Shown piece after piece: positions 16,238 through 23,442 of a stretch of DNA of 64,000 bases. The notes below the pieces were generated by a model, which saw only the letters and a list, made by a program, of their open reading frames with translations, did not search any database and was not told the DNA's origin. Numbering within the stretch: the stretch's first letter is position 1; each line of letters begins with the position of its first letter. Both the position numbers and the translations under genes were made by a program. This DNA is from Geobacter argillaceus (GTDB lineage Bacteria > Desulfobacterota > Desulfuromonadia > Geobacterales > DSM-12255), in NCBI RefSeq assembly GCF_007830735.1, contig NZ_VLLN01000005.1, positions 1-64,000 on the forward strand, written 5' to 3'.

Positions 16238-18166
16238 ATGCTGAACCAAAGAAGGCTTTTGGTCTTTCTTGTCGATATCCTCCTGGTCTCCGCCGCGTTC
16301 CTCCTCTCCTTCCTCCTCCGTTTCGACTTCTCCATACCAATCGATCAGCGCGAACTCTTCTTCCATGGCCTCGTCGTGATCCTGGCCATCAAGCCGGTGG
16401 TCTTCGTCTCGTCCGGGATGTACCGGAGCATCTGGAAATACGCCTCCCTGCAGGATGCCATGGAGATCTTCAAGGTGGTGACCATCTCCACCTTCATCAC
16501 CACCTTTGTCATGGTCATCACCCGGGACACCGTGGGGATGCCCCGCTCCATCTACATCCTCGACTGGTTTCTCCTCTTTGCCTTTATATCGGCGGTCCGC
16601 CTTGTCTGGCGTGTCTATCGGGAAACGTACATCATACCCAGACAGAGCGGCAAACGGACCCTGATCGTCGGCGCCGGCGACGCCGGTAATCTCCTCCTGA
16701 AGGAGATCAGACGCCACCCCGATGCCCTGTACAATGTGGTTGGGTTTCTGGATGACAACGAGCACAAGCAGGGGATGCGCCTGTCCGGGGTGCCAGTCCT
16801 GGGCAATCTCTCCCGGATCAAGGGGATCATCAGGAAATTCCGGATCGAAGAGGTGATCATCGCCATTCCCACGGCCCACGGCGGGGTGATCAGAACACTG
16901 GTCGACAACTGCAAGAAGTGCCATGTTCGCTTCAAGACCCTTCCCAGCATCAAGGATATTATCGACGGTAAGATCGCCATCTCCCAGATCAAGGATGTGG
17001 AGATCGAGGACCTCTTGGGGCGCGATCCGGTGGTCCTGGATGAGGCGGGGATCAGGCGCTACCTGACCGACAAGCGGGTCCTGGTGACCGGGGCGGCCGG
17101 CAGTATCGGCAGCGAGATCTGTCGCCAGGTGGCAGGGTTCGGCCCAACCAAGCTGATCCTTTTCGACAACGCCGAGACGCCTTTGTTTCATATCGAGAAA
17201 GAGCTCGCCGCTAACCATCCTGACCTGCGGATCATCCCGGTGATTGCCGACACGCGTGACAAGTCCCGGGTGTCGGCCCTGTTCGACGAGTTTCTGCCCG
17301 AAGTGGTCTTCCACGCCGCGGCCTACAAGCATGTCCCGATGATGGAGTACAACCCGGTGGAGGCGGCAACCAACAACATCGGCGGCACCAGGGTGATGGC
17401 CGATGCGGCCCACCGGTTCGGGGTGAAGAATTTCGTCATGATCTCCACCGACAAGGCGGTCAATCCGACGAACATCATGGGCGCCAGTAAGCGGGCCGCT
17501 GAGATCTACGTCCAGGCATTGGCCAGGGCGAGCAGGACGAACTTTACGACTGTCCGCTTCGGCAATGTGTTGGGGAGCAATGGCAGTGTCATTCCGCTCT
17601 TCAAGGAGCAGATCAGGAACGGCGGGCCGGTGACGGTGACCGATCCCCGGGTGATCCGCTACTTCATGACCATACCCGAGGCCTGCCAGCTGGTGCTGCA
17701 GGCGGGCTGCATCGGTACCGGGGGGGAGATCTTCGTGCTGGATATGGGCGAACCGGTCAGGATCGTGGACCTGGCCGAGGAGTTGATCAAGCTTTCCGGC
17801 CTTGTCCCGTACAAGGATATTGACATCGTGTTCACGGGCCTGCGCCCCGGTGAGAAGCTGTACGAAGAGCTCCTGATCGACGGCGAGGGGGTCAAGCAGA
17901 CCAGGCACAAGAAGATACGCGTTCTCCAGTCGGTCGGGCACGACATCCAGGGCGTTGCGGCCGATCTGGACAGTCTGGCTTGCCATGCCCGTGATAATGA
18001 TGTGGCTGCAGTCGTTAACGCCCTGAAGAATTTCATCCCGGAGTTCACCCCCCAGTATTCCTTCAACGGTTCCCCTCCCATGGCCTTCCAACGGGTACGC
18101 CCCGATCTTTTTCCACCCCTGGCTGCGCCTGCCACCGGCAAGGTCGTGACCCTGAAAAAACAATAA
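16238..18166 (+). CDS. WbpM/CapD-like UDP-sugar 4,6-dehydratase (membrane form)
   Basis: 642 residues. Four N-terminal membrane helices (residues 1-130) precede a CoA-binding-like Rossmann domain (TLIVGAGDAGNLLL). The catalytic SDR domain has VTGAAGSIGSEI near residue 285, HAAAYKHVPMME, STDKAVNPTNIMGASKR holding the active-site region, and TGLRPGEKLYEEL. WbpM-type enzymes convert UDP-GlcNAc to the 4-keto-6-deoxy sugar used for QuiNAc or bacillosamine. The ATG at 16238 has GGAG about ten bases upstream. It follows the initiating transferase and DUF pair and precedes a Wzi-like gene, fitting the same surface polymer pathway. Confidence 0.92.
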   Translation: MLNQRRLLVFLVDILLVSAAFLLSFLLRFDFSIPIDQRELFFHGLVVILAIKPVVFVSSGMYRSIWKYASLQDAMEIFKVVTISTFITTFVMVITRDTVGMPRSIYILDWFLLFAFISAVRLVWRVYRETYIIPRQSGKRTLIVGAGDAGNLLLKEIRRHPDALYNVVGFLDDNEHKQGMRLSGVPVLGNLSRIKGIIRKFRIEEVIIAIPTAHGGVIRTLVDNCKKCHVRFKTLPSIKDIIDGKIAISQIKDVEIEDLLGRDPVVLDEAGIRRYLTDKRVLVTGAAGSIGSEICRQVAGFGPTKLILFDNAETPLFHIEKELAANHPDLRIIPVIADTRDKSRVSALFDEFLPEVVFHAAAYKHVPMMEYNPVEAATNNIGGTRVMADAAHRFGVKNFVMISTDKAVNPTNIMGASKRAAEIYVQALARASRTNFTTVRFGNVLGSNGSVIPLFKEQIRNGGPVTVTDPRVIRYFMTIPEACQLVLQAGCIGTGGEIFVLDMGEPVRIVDLAEELIKLSGLVPYKDIDIVFTGLRPGEKLYEELLIDGEGVKQTRHKKIRVLQSVGHDIQGVAADLDSLACHARDNDVAAVVNALKNFIPEFTPQYSFNGSPPMAFQRVRPDLFPPLAAPATGKVVTLKKQ

Positions 18167-18257
18167 TCTGGTTGACTGTGTCTAAAGAGCGGGTTAACGT
18201 GTGGCCAGCCCGGACGGGGACTCCCGTTTTCGGACAACTGACCGTACGGGATGGTTC

Positions 18258-19898
18258 ATGATCCGCTTCGTTACACTCGCTCTGATACTCTTGTTTTGCC
18301 TCGTCTTTCACGATGAGGCCCATGCCCTCTCCTCCGCCAACGTAGCTCTGGACAGCCCGATCTACCTCTATCTGGAAAAACTCGCCGGGATGGGGCTGGT
18401 CCACTCGGATATCTGGGGGGTGCGGCCGTTTTCCAAGGCTGAAGCGGCCAGGCTGGTCCTGGAGGCGGAGCAAAGCCTTGCCGACGGGGCAAGGGTCTCG
18501 CCCCCCATGGCCCGGCAGCTTGTAGCCCGGCTGAAAGAGCTCCTGCCCCGCGAGATAATGCTTCGTACGACGGGCGACAGGCCGCCACTCTTTGATGTCA
18601 ACCCGTTTGTTTCGGCACGACTGCGCTATGTCCATCTGGATGGTGCCTCCCGGAGCTATGAACGACCGGTTCACGACCCGGGGAATGACGGTGTCTTCGG
18701 GATCGGTTCGGGCTTGCGGCCGGTCAACGCCTATCCTTCGCCGACTCAACAGCATGGCGTGGAGGGTACGCCGCTCCTGGAGGGGAACGAAGGGGTCCGC
18801 TACGGCAGGGGGCACAACGGACAGTTCCAGTTCACTGCCGAGGCATCGGTCAGCGACTTCGGGACGGTCCTGATAGAGCCGCTCCTCCTGTATCAAGCCG
18901 GTCATGGGGAGACCGTGCGGCTGAACAAGGGATACCTGAAGCTCGGCGGCGGCGGACTTGAACTGGAGGCCGGCCGTGATGCCGGCTGGCTCGGCCCCGG
19001 CAACCGGACCGCCATCACCCTCAGTAATAATCCGAAGAACCTGGATCAGGTGAAGCTCTGGAGTCCGGAGCCGATCAGGCTCAGGTACATAGGCGCTGTG
19101 AAGTATGCCCTGATTCTATCCCGCCTCGATCATACCGGCGCCGGTGACGCGGAGCGCCAGCCCTGGTTCTATGCCGTCAAGCTGGCAGTGAAGCCGATGG
19201 AGACCCTGGAGATCGGCCTGAATCTCGGCCGGCAACAGGGTGGGCCCGGGGTGAACAATAGCATCGGGGACAACATCAGGGGGCTATTGGGCGGGACCAG
19301 TGCCGACAACTCCAACAGCGTGGCAGGCATAGATCTGCGCCTGCGGTTGCCCTGGCTGCGCAATACCATCCTGTACGGCGAGTTTTCGGGCGAGGACACC
19401 GCCGCATTCTGGCCGATCGTGGAGAGCTACGTAGCCGGGGTCTACGTCCCCAACCTGACCAGCGACGGCAGAAACGAACTCCGCTTCGAGTACTACCAGG
19501 GGAACAGCATCCTTTCCACCAACGGTACCTTTCCCGAAGGATACCTGTACAAGGGGATGAACCTCGGTCCCTCCCAGGGAGGGGCTGCCCAGCAGCTGTT
19601 CTGGCGTTATACCCACTATCTGTCGCCGCGAATGAGTCTGTCCCTTGACTATTTCCATACCGAACGGGGGAACCGTGGACGGGTGCCGGTCAACAGCCAG
19701 GGGGCCTTCGATGCCAACGGGGTGATGCAGGCAGTGGAGCGCGCCAATGCCGGCCGCTTCTCCATGAACCTGCCGATTGTCGGTGATATCGACCTGAACC
19801 TCATGTACGGCGCTGAGCGGATCAATAACGTTAGCCTCGTTGCCGGTGTGAACCGCACCAACCAACTCTTAAAGGTGGATATCAGCTACCGGTACTGA
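18258..19898 (+). CDS. Wzi-like capsule assembly outer-membrane protein
   Basis: 546 residues from ATG 18258. A signal peptide (residues 1-23, ending EAHA) is followed by SSANVALDSPIYLYLEKLAG, a helical plug-like segment, and then a long run of alternating beta strands. It ends in an aromatic C-terminus (VDISYRY), as expected for an outer-membrane barrel. This is the layout of the capsule assembly Wzi family, which binds or anchors polysaccharide at the cell surface. An in-frame GTG at 18201 would mask the signal peptide and was rejected. Position between the dehydratase and galE agrees with a role in the same polymer. Confidence 0.82.
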   Translation: MIRFVTLALILLFCLVFHDEAHALSSANVALDSPIYLYLEKLAGMGLVHSDIWGVRPFSKAEAARLVLEAEQSLADGARVSPPMARQLVARLKELLPREIMLRTTGDRPPLFDVNPFVSARLRYVHLDGASRSYERPVHDPGNDGVFGIGSGLRPVNAYPSPTQQHGVEGTPLLEGNEGVRYGRGHNGQFQFTAEASVSDFGTVLIEPLLLYQAGHGETVRLNKGYLKLGGGGLELEAGRDAGWLGPGNRTAITLSNNPKNLDQVKLWSPEPIRLRYIGAVKYALILSRLDHTGAGDAERQPWFYAVKLAVKPMETLEIGLNLGRQQGGPGVNNSIGDNIRGLLGGTSADNSNSVAGIDLRLRLPWLRNTILYGEFSGEDTAAFWPIVESYVAGVYVPNLTSDGRNELRFEYYQGNSILSTNGTFPEGYLYKGMNLGPSQGGAAQQLFWRYTHYLSPRMSLSLDYFHTERGNRGRVPVNSQGAFDANGVMQAVERANAGRFSMNLPIVGDIDLNLMYGAERINNVSLVAGVNRTNQLLKVDISYRY

Positions 19899-19900
19899 AA

Positions 19901-19933
19901 GGCCGTAACTGGTGCTCGTGACTGGTAACGGCC
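19901..19933. repeat. GTGACTGGTAAC-type repeat, hairpin-forming
   Basis: GGCCGTAACTGGTGCTCG followed by TGACTGGTAACGGCC has complementary ends (GGCCGT / ACGGCC). It is related in sequence to the 35-base repeats at 21006 and 21456. It starts just after the Wzi-like stop codon and might also act as a weak terminator. Confidence 0.6.
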
Positions 19934-20043
19934 GCTTGACGTTCGAGGCAATTGGTTCACAATAAAGGCAGCAGATTGACACCACCATGGTGCAAAAGAA
20001 CCCTTTCCCGGCGGAAAGAAATTCACTATTCATCGAGGTGTAC

Positions 20044-21030
20044 ATGGAAACAGTTCTTGTTACCGGCGGCTGCGGCTATATCGGCAGCCATGTGGTCCGC
20101 CAGCTCTCCGAGGCCGGCTATGGCGTCGTGGTGTATGACAACCTCTCCACCGGCTTCAGGGATGCCCTGATTCACGGCGAGACCCTGGTGCAGGGGGACC
20201 TGGCCGATACGGCGCGGCTGGCTGAGCTCTTTGCCCAGTATCGGTTCAAGACCGTTCTCCACTTTGCCGCCGCCATCGTGGCTCCGGAGTCGGTGACCAA
20301 TCCCCTCAAATATTACGGCAATAATACCCGCAACACCCTGAACCTTCTCCAGGCCTGCGTTGCCGCCGGAGTAGAGCGGTTTATCTTTTCCAGCACCGCT
20401 GCGGTCTACGGAATGCCGGACAACGGGCAGGCGGCGGAAGAGAGCCCGACTGTCCCGATTAACCCCTACGGGACCTCCAAGCTGATGAGCGAGTGGATGC
20501 TCAGGGACACCGCGGCTGCCCATTCCCTGCGGTATGTGGCGCTCCGCTACTTCAACGTGGCCGGGGCCGATCCCCTGGCGCGCATGGGACAGCGGACCCC
20601 GGAGGCGACCCACCTGATCAAGGTCTCCTGCCAGGCCGCACTGGGGATGCGGGATGAGGTGTCGGTCTTTGGTACTGACTACGAGACGCCGGACGGCACC
20701 GGCATCAGGGACTATATCCATATCGAGGATCTGGCCGCGGCCCATCTGGCGGCCCTGGGTTACCTGGAAAAGGGGGGCGACTCCACCAGGATCAACGTGG
20801 GCTATGGCTGCGGTGCGAGTGTCCGCGAGGTGATCGCCACGGTTAAAAAGGTGAGCGGTGTCGATTTCCGGGTGGTAGAGGCGCCGCGCCGGCCCGGTGA
20901 TCCGGCCATGCTGGTGGCAAGGGCCGGACGTATCCGTGAGATGCTGGGCTGGGAACCGAGGTTCAACGACCTGACAACCATCGTTGCCGATGCCTGGCGG
21001 TGGGAAAAGGCCGTGACTGGTAACTCGTGA
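20044..21030 (+). CDS. galE: UDP-glucose 4-epimerase
   Basis: 328 residues of an extended SDR. The NAD-binding GGCGYIGSHVV lies at residues 8-18, FSSTAAVYG carries the catalytic Ser, and PYGTSKLMSEW gives Tyr-x3-Lys. LRYFNVAGADP and GTGIRDYIHIEDL are GalE-specific blocks. It interconverts UDP-glucose and UDP-galactose (or the GlcNAc pair) for surface glycans. The ATG at 20044 follows a GAGGTG site. The last residues (KAVTGNS) are encoded by the left 35-base inverted repeat, so the native C-terminus has probably been altered by a repeat insertion. Confidence 0.93.
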   Translation: METVLVTGGCGYIGSHVVRQLSEAGYGVVVYDNLSTGFRDALIHGETLVQGDLADTARLAELFAQYRFKTVLHFAAAIVAPESVTNPLKYYGNNTRNTLNLLQACVAAGVERFIFSSTAAVYGMPDNGQAAEESPTVPINPYGTSKLMSEWMLRDTAAAHSLRYVALRYFNVAGADPLARMGQRTPEATHLIKVSCQAALGMRDEVSVFGTDYETPDGTGIRDYIHIEDLAAAHLAALGYLEKGGDSTRINVGYGCGASVREVIATVKKVSGVDFRVVEAPRRPGDPAMLVARAGRIREMLGWEPRFNDLTTIVADAWRWEKAVTGNS

Positions 21031-21040
21031 CTGGTGACTC
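21006..21040. repeat. Left 35-bp inverted repeat of the four-helix-bundle cassette
   Basis: This stretch starts AAAGGCCGTGACTGGTAACT and ends TGGTGACTC. It is the reverse complement of 21456-21490 with 33 of 35 positions matching. It overlaps the end of galE and stops at the base before the GTG-rich start of the four-helix-bundle gene. Confidence 0.9.
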
Positions 21041-21052
21041 GTGGAGAACCTC

Positions 21053-21415
21053 GTGAATCACGAAGATCTCGATGCATGGAAATTCGCAATTGACCTGGCA
21101 GCTTCAGTATATAAAGTCACCCGAAGCTTTCCTGACGATGAGAAGTATGGACTTGTTTCTCAGATGCGACGGGCTGTTGTTTCCATACCATCGAATATTG
21201 CCGAGGGTGCCGCAAGAAGTGGGAGCAAAGAGTTCCTTCAGTTCCTTGCAATTGCCGCAGGATCTGCAAGTGAGCTTTCCACTCAGCTGATTATTGCTGG
21301 CAGAATTGGTCTGGGAAACCAGGATGAGTTGGCTGGGCTGCGACAGGAGCTGACAAGAATTTCAATGTTATTACAAGGGCTTATGCGCTCTATAAAGGCA
21401 AAGGAAACAAAATGA
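21053..21415 (+). CDS. Four-helix-bundle protein (23S rRNA intervening-sequence protein family)
   Basis: 120 residues matching the S23/TIGR02436 family: LDAWKFAIDLAASVYKVTRS, PDDEKYGLVSQMRRAVVSIP, SNIAEGAARSGSKEFLQFL and a last amphipathic helix. These small pentameric helical proteins are best known from rRNA intervening sequences and as relatives of Avd of diversity-generating retroelements; their own function is unknown. GTG 21053 has GGAG six bases upstream; GTG 21041 is the alternative. The gene lies between near-perfect 35-bp inverted repeats and its stop overlaps the yicC start (ATGA). It splits the galE-yicC junction, so it looks like an inserted cassette. Confidence 0.88.
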   Translation: MNHEDLDAWKFAIDLAASVYKVTRSFPDDEKYGLVSQMRRAVVSIPSNIAEGAARSGSKEFLQFLAIAAGSASELSTQLIIAGRIGLGNQDELAGLRQELTRISMLLQGLMRSIKAKETK

Positions 21416-22362
21416 CAACGAGTCAAGAGTCATCAGTAACGAGTAACGGCCTTGCGAGTCACCAGTCACCAGTTACCAGTCACCGCCTTTCCAGCATGAC
21501 CGGTTACGGCAAGGCCGAGACGTCTACTGGCGATGGCAAGCTGTCAGTGGAGATCCGTTCGGTGAACCACCGGTATGGCGAGGTTTCCGTCAAGCTGCCG
21601 CGTGTCTTTCTTCCTCTTGAGACCGAACTGAGGCGGCGGATTGCCGATCGCCTGAAGCGGGGCAAGATCGATGTCTTTGTCCAGTTTGAGACCGTAACCG
21701 GCTCTGCCCAGGCGCCGCAGGTCAATCTGCCATTGGCCAAGGCCTACTACGATGCCTTTGTGGGGATCAGGCAGGCACTGGGGATGGCAGAGCCGGTTTC
21801 GCTCGGTCTCATCGCTGCCCAGCGGGATGTGCTGGTTTCCCAGGAGACCACCACGGACCTCGACCGGATTGCCACCGACCTCTACGCGGTGCTCGACAGC
21901 GCCCTGGAGAGCCTGGAAACCATGCGCCTCCGGGAAGGGGAGGCCCTGGCAGCCGAAATAGCCGGCCGACTGGGTACCATGACCGGCCTGGTACAACAGG
22001 TGGCCAACCGGGCACCGGTGGCGGTTGCCGGGAATACGGAGCGGCTCCGGGAGCGGATCAGCCGGCTCCTGGGCGAGACGCCGCTGGACGAGACGCGATT
22101 TGCCCAGGAAACGGCCATTATGGCCGACCGGATGGATATCACCGAAGAACTGGTCCGGCTGCAGAGCCACTTTCGCCAGTTCTCCGCCACCCTGGCCATG
22201 GCTGAACCGGTCGGGCGGAAGCTTGACTTTCTCCTCCAGGAGATGAACCGGGAGGTGAACACTATCGGTTCCAAGGCTAATGATGGCGAGATCGCCACCC
22301 TGGTGGTTGACCTGAAGGCGGAGCTGGAGAAGGTTCGGGAGCAGGTGCAGAACATTGAGTGA
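21412..22362 (+). CDS. yicC: YicC-family endoribonuclease-like protein
   Basis: 316 residues from ATG 21412. The family core starts at residue 29 with MTGYGKAE, then VEIRSVNHRY. The DUF1732 C-terminus contains MDITEELVRLQSHF and EMNREVNTIGSKA. YicC proteins act in stationary-phase RNA metabolism. The ATG at 21412 has an AAAGGA site and overlaps the preceding stop, whereas ATG 21496 (the core start) lacks a visible ribosome-binding site. The first 28 residues are therefore probably a repeat-derived extension created by the cassette. The gene is followed by gmk, the usual order. Confidence 0.9.
   Translation: MTTSQESSVTSNGLASHQSPVTSHRLSSMTGYGKAETSTGDGKLSVEIRSVNHRYGEVSVKLPRVFLPLETELRRRIADRLKRGKIDVFVQFETVTGSAQAPQVNLPLAKAYYDAFVGIRQALGMAEPVSLGLIAAQRDVLVSQETTTDLDRIATDLYAVLDSALESLETMRLREGEALAAEIAGRLGTMTGLVQQVANRAPVAVAGNTERLRERISRLLGETPLDETRFAQETAIMADRMDITEELVRLQSHFRQFSATLAMAEPVGRKLDFLLQEMNREVNTIGSKANDGEIATLVVDLKAELEKVREQVQNIE
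21456..21490. repeat. Right 35-bp inverted repeat of the four-helix-bundle cassette
   Basis: The inverted partner of 21006-21040 (two mismatches). It lies inside the first codons of the yicC reading frame and encodes part of an extra N-terminal tail. More degenerate related sequence (AGTAACGAGTAACGGCC) lies just inside it at 21436-21452. Confidence 0.9.
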
Positions 22363-22388
22363 GGGGTGCGGAGGAAAAGGAAACGACC

Positions 22389-23006
22389 ATGAAACGCGAA
22401 GGTGTACTCTATATCATCTCGGCGCCGTCCGGGGCCGGGAAGACCACCCTCTGCCGTGAAGTCCTTGACATCTTTCCGCGCTTGCGGCATTCTGTCAGCT
22501 TCACGACCCGCCAGATCCGCCCGGGGGAGCTGCATGGCCGGGACTATTTCTTCATCTCCAGGGAAGAATTTCTGCGGATGGTGGAGGCCGGGGAGTTTGC
22601 CGAGTGGGCCGAGGTTCACGGCAATCACTACGGTACAGCGCTGGAGACTCTCGAAGCGTATCGCCGCGACGGCATCGACGTCATCCTGGATATCGACTGC
22701 CAGGGGGCGCGCCAACTGAAGGAGAAATACGACGGTGGGGTCTTCATCTTCATCCTTCCGCCGAGCTTTGACGAGCTACGCCGCCGTCTGGACGGCCGGG
22801 ATGCGGACAGCCCGGAGGTGATCGAACGTAGGATGGGCAATGCCGCCGGTGAGATCCGCGAATCCCGCTGGTACGACTACATCGTTGTCAATGATCTCTT
22901 CAGCCGGGCCGTGGAGGAGTTGAAGTCGATCATCGTTGCCGAGCGCTGCCGGACACGCCGGGTGCTCGAAGCAGTGTCGCAGCTGTTTGATATCTGTGAA
23001 GAGTGA
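22389..23006 (+). CDS. gmk: Guanylate kinase
   Basis: 205 residues. The P-loop [11 protein letters not shown] lies at residues 10-20, the GMP-binding [11 protein letters not shown] and GRDYFFIS follow, then [11 protein letters not shown] and DIDCQGARQ. It phosphorylates GMP to GDP with ATP in the cytoplasm. The ATG at 22389 follows GGAGGAAAAGG. It starts 26 bases after yicC and is followed by rpoZ and rel, the conserved order linking GTP supply to (p)ppGpp metabolism. Confidence 0.97.
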   Translation: MKREGVLYIISAPSGAGKTTLCREVLDIFPRLRHSVSFTTRQIRPGELHGRDYFFISREEFLRMVEAGEFAEWAEVHGNHYGTALETLEAYRRDGIDVILDIDCQGARQLKEKYDGGVFIFILPPSFDELRRRLDGRDADSPEVIERRMGNAAGEIRESRWYDYIVVNDLFSRAVEELKSIIVAERCRTRRVLEAVSQLFDICEE

Positions 23007-23070
23007 AGAACGCTTTTTTACCTCACTCTTTACCCCTCACCCCTCACGTAATTTGAAAGGAGCAACACAT

Positions 23071-23286
23071 ATGGCACGGGTTACCGTAGAAGATTGTCTG
23101 GAGAAGGTGGACAACCGTTTTCTCCTCGTCATGCTGGCCTCCAAGCGGGTCAAGCAGCTGTACAAGGGGGCACGGCCGCTTATCGAAAACAAGTCGGAAA
23201 ACAAGAATGTGGTCCTTGCCCTGCGGGAGATTGCCGCAGGTTCGGTCAACTTCGAAATCTCTTCGCGTCGCGGCGCGAAACACTGA
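23071..23286 (+). CDS. rpoZ: RNA polymerase omega subunit
   Basis: 71 residues: [20 protein letters not shown], then [14 protein letters not shown] and [12 protein letters not shown], the standard omega sequence. It stabilises the beta' subunit and forms part of the ppGpp site in many proteobacteria. The ATG at 23071 is preceded by GAAAGGAG. The 64 bases before it contain a CCTCACTC / CCCCTCACCCCTCAC low-complexity stretch of the same dispersed style seen near other genes here. A terminator follows. Confidence 0.97.
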   Translation: MARVTVEDCLEKVDNRFLLVMLASKRVKQLYKGARPLIENKSENKNVVLALREIAAGSVNFEISSRRGAKH

Positions 23287-23295
23287 CGCCCGCGC

Positions 23296-23328
23296 GGGGG
23301 CTGCCTGTTGGCGGTACCCCGTTTTTTT
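23296..23328 (+). terminator. Rho-independent terminator after rpoZ
   Basis: A GGGG...CCCC stem (23297-23300 with 23317-23320), with an inner GCC/GGC pairing, is followed by G and seven T (23322-23328). It lies ten bases past the rpoZ stop and before rel. Confidence 0.75.
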
Positions 23329-23442
23329 GTCAACGGGTACATACCCACCAGAGTGAAGGGCGGCAACGCGAGAAGCCGCCTTTTGCCGTATTGGGACACT
23401 TCTTTATCCATCTCCATTGCGCAGTGACACTAACAGAGCGGC

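Noticed and set aside
16214-18163. A 649-codon open frame on the minus strand across the WbpM-like gene
   Set aside because: Antisense shadow of a well-defined dehydratase gene; composition is His/Asp/Gly/Arg-biased as expected for such shadows.
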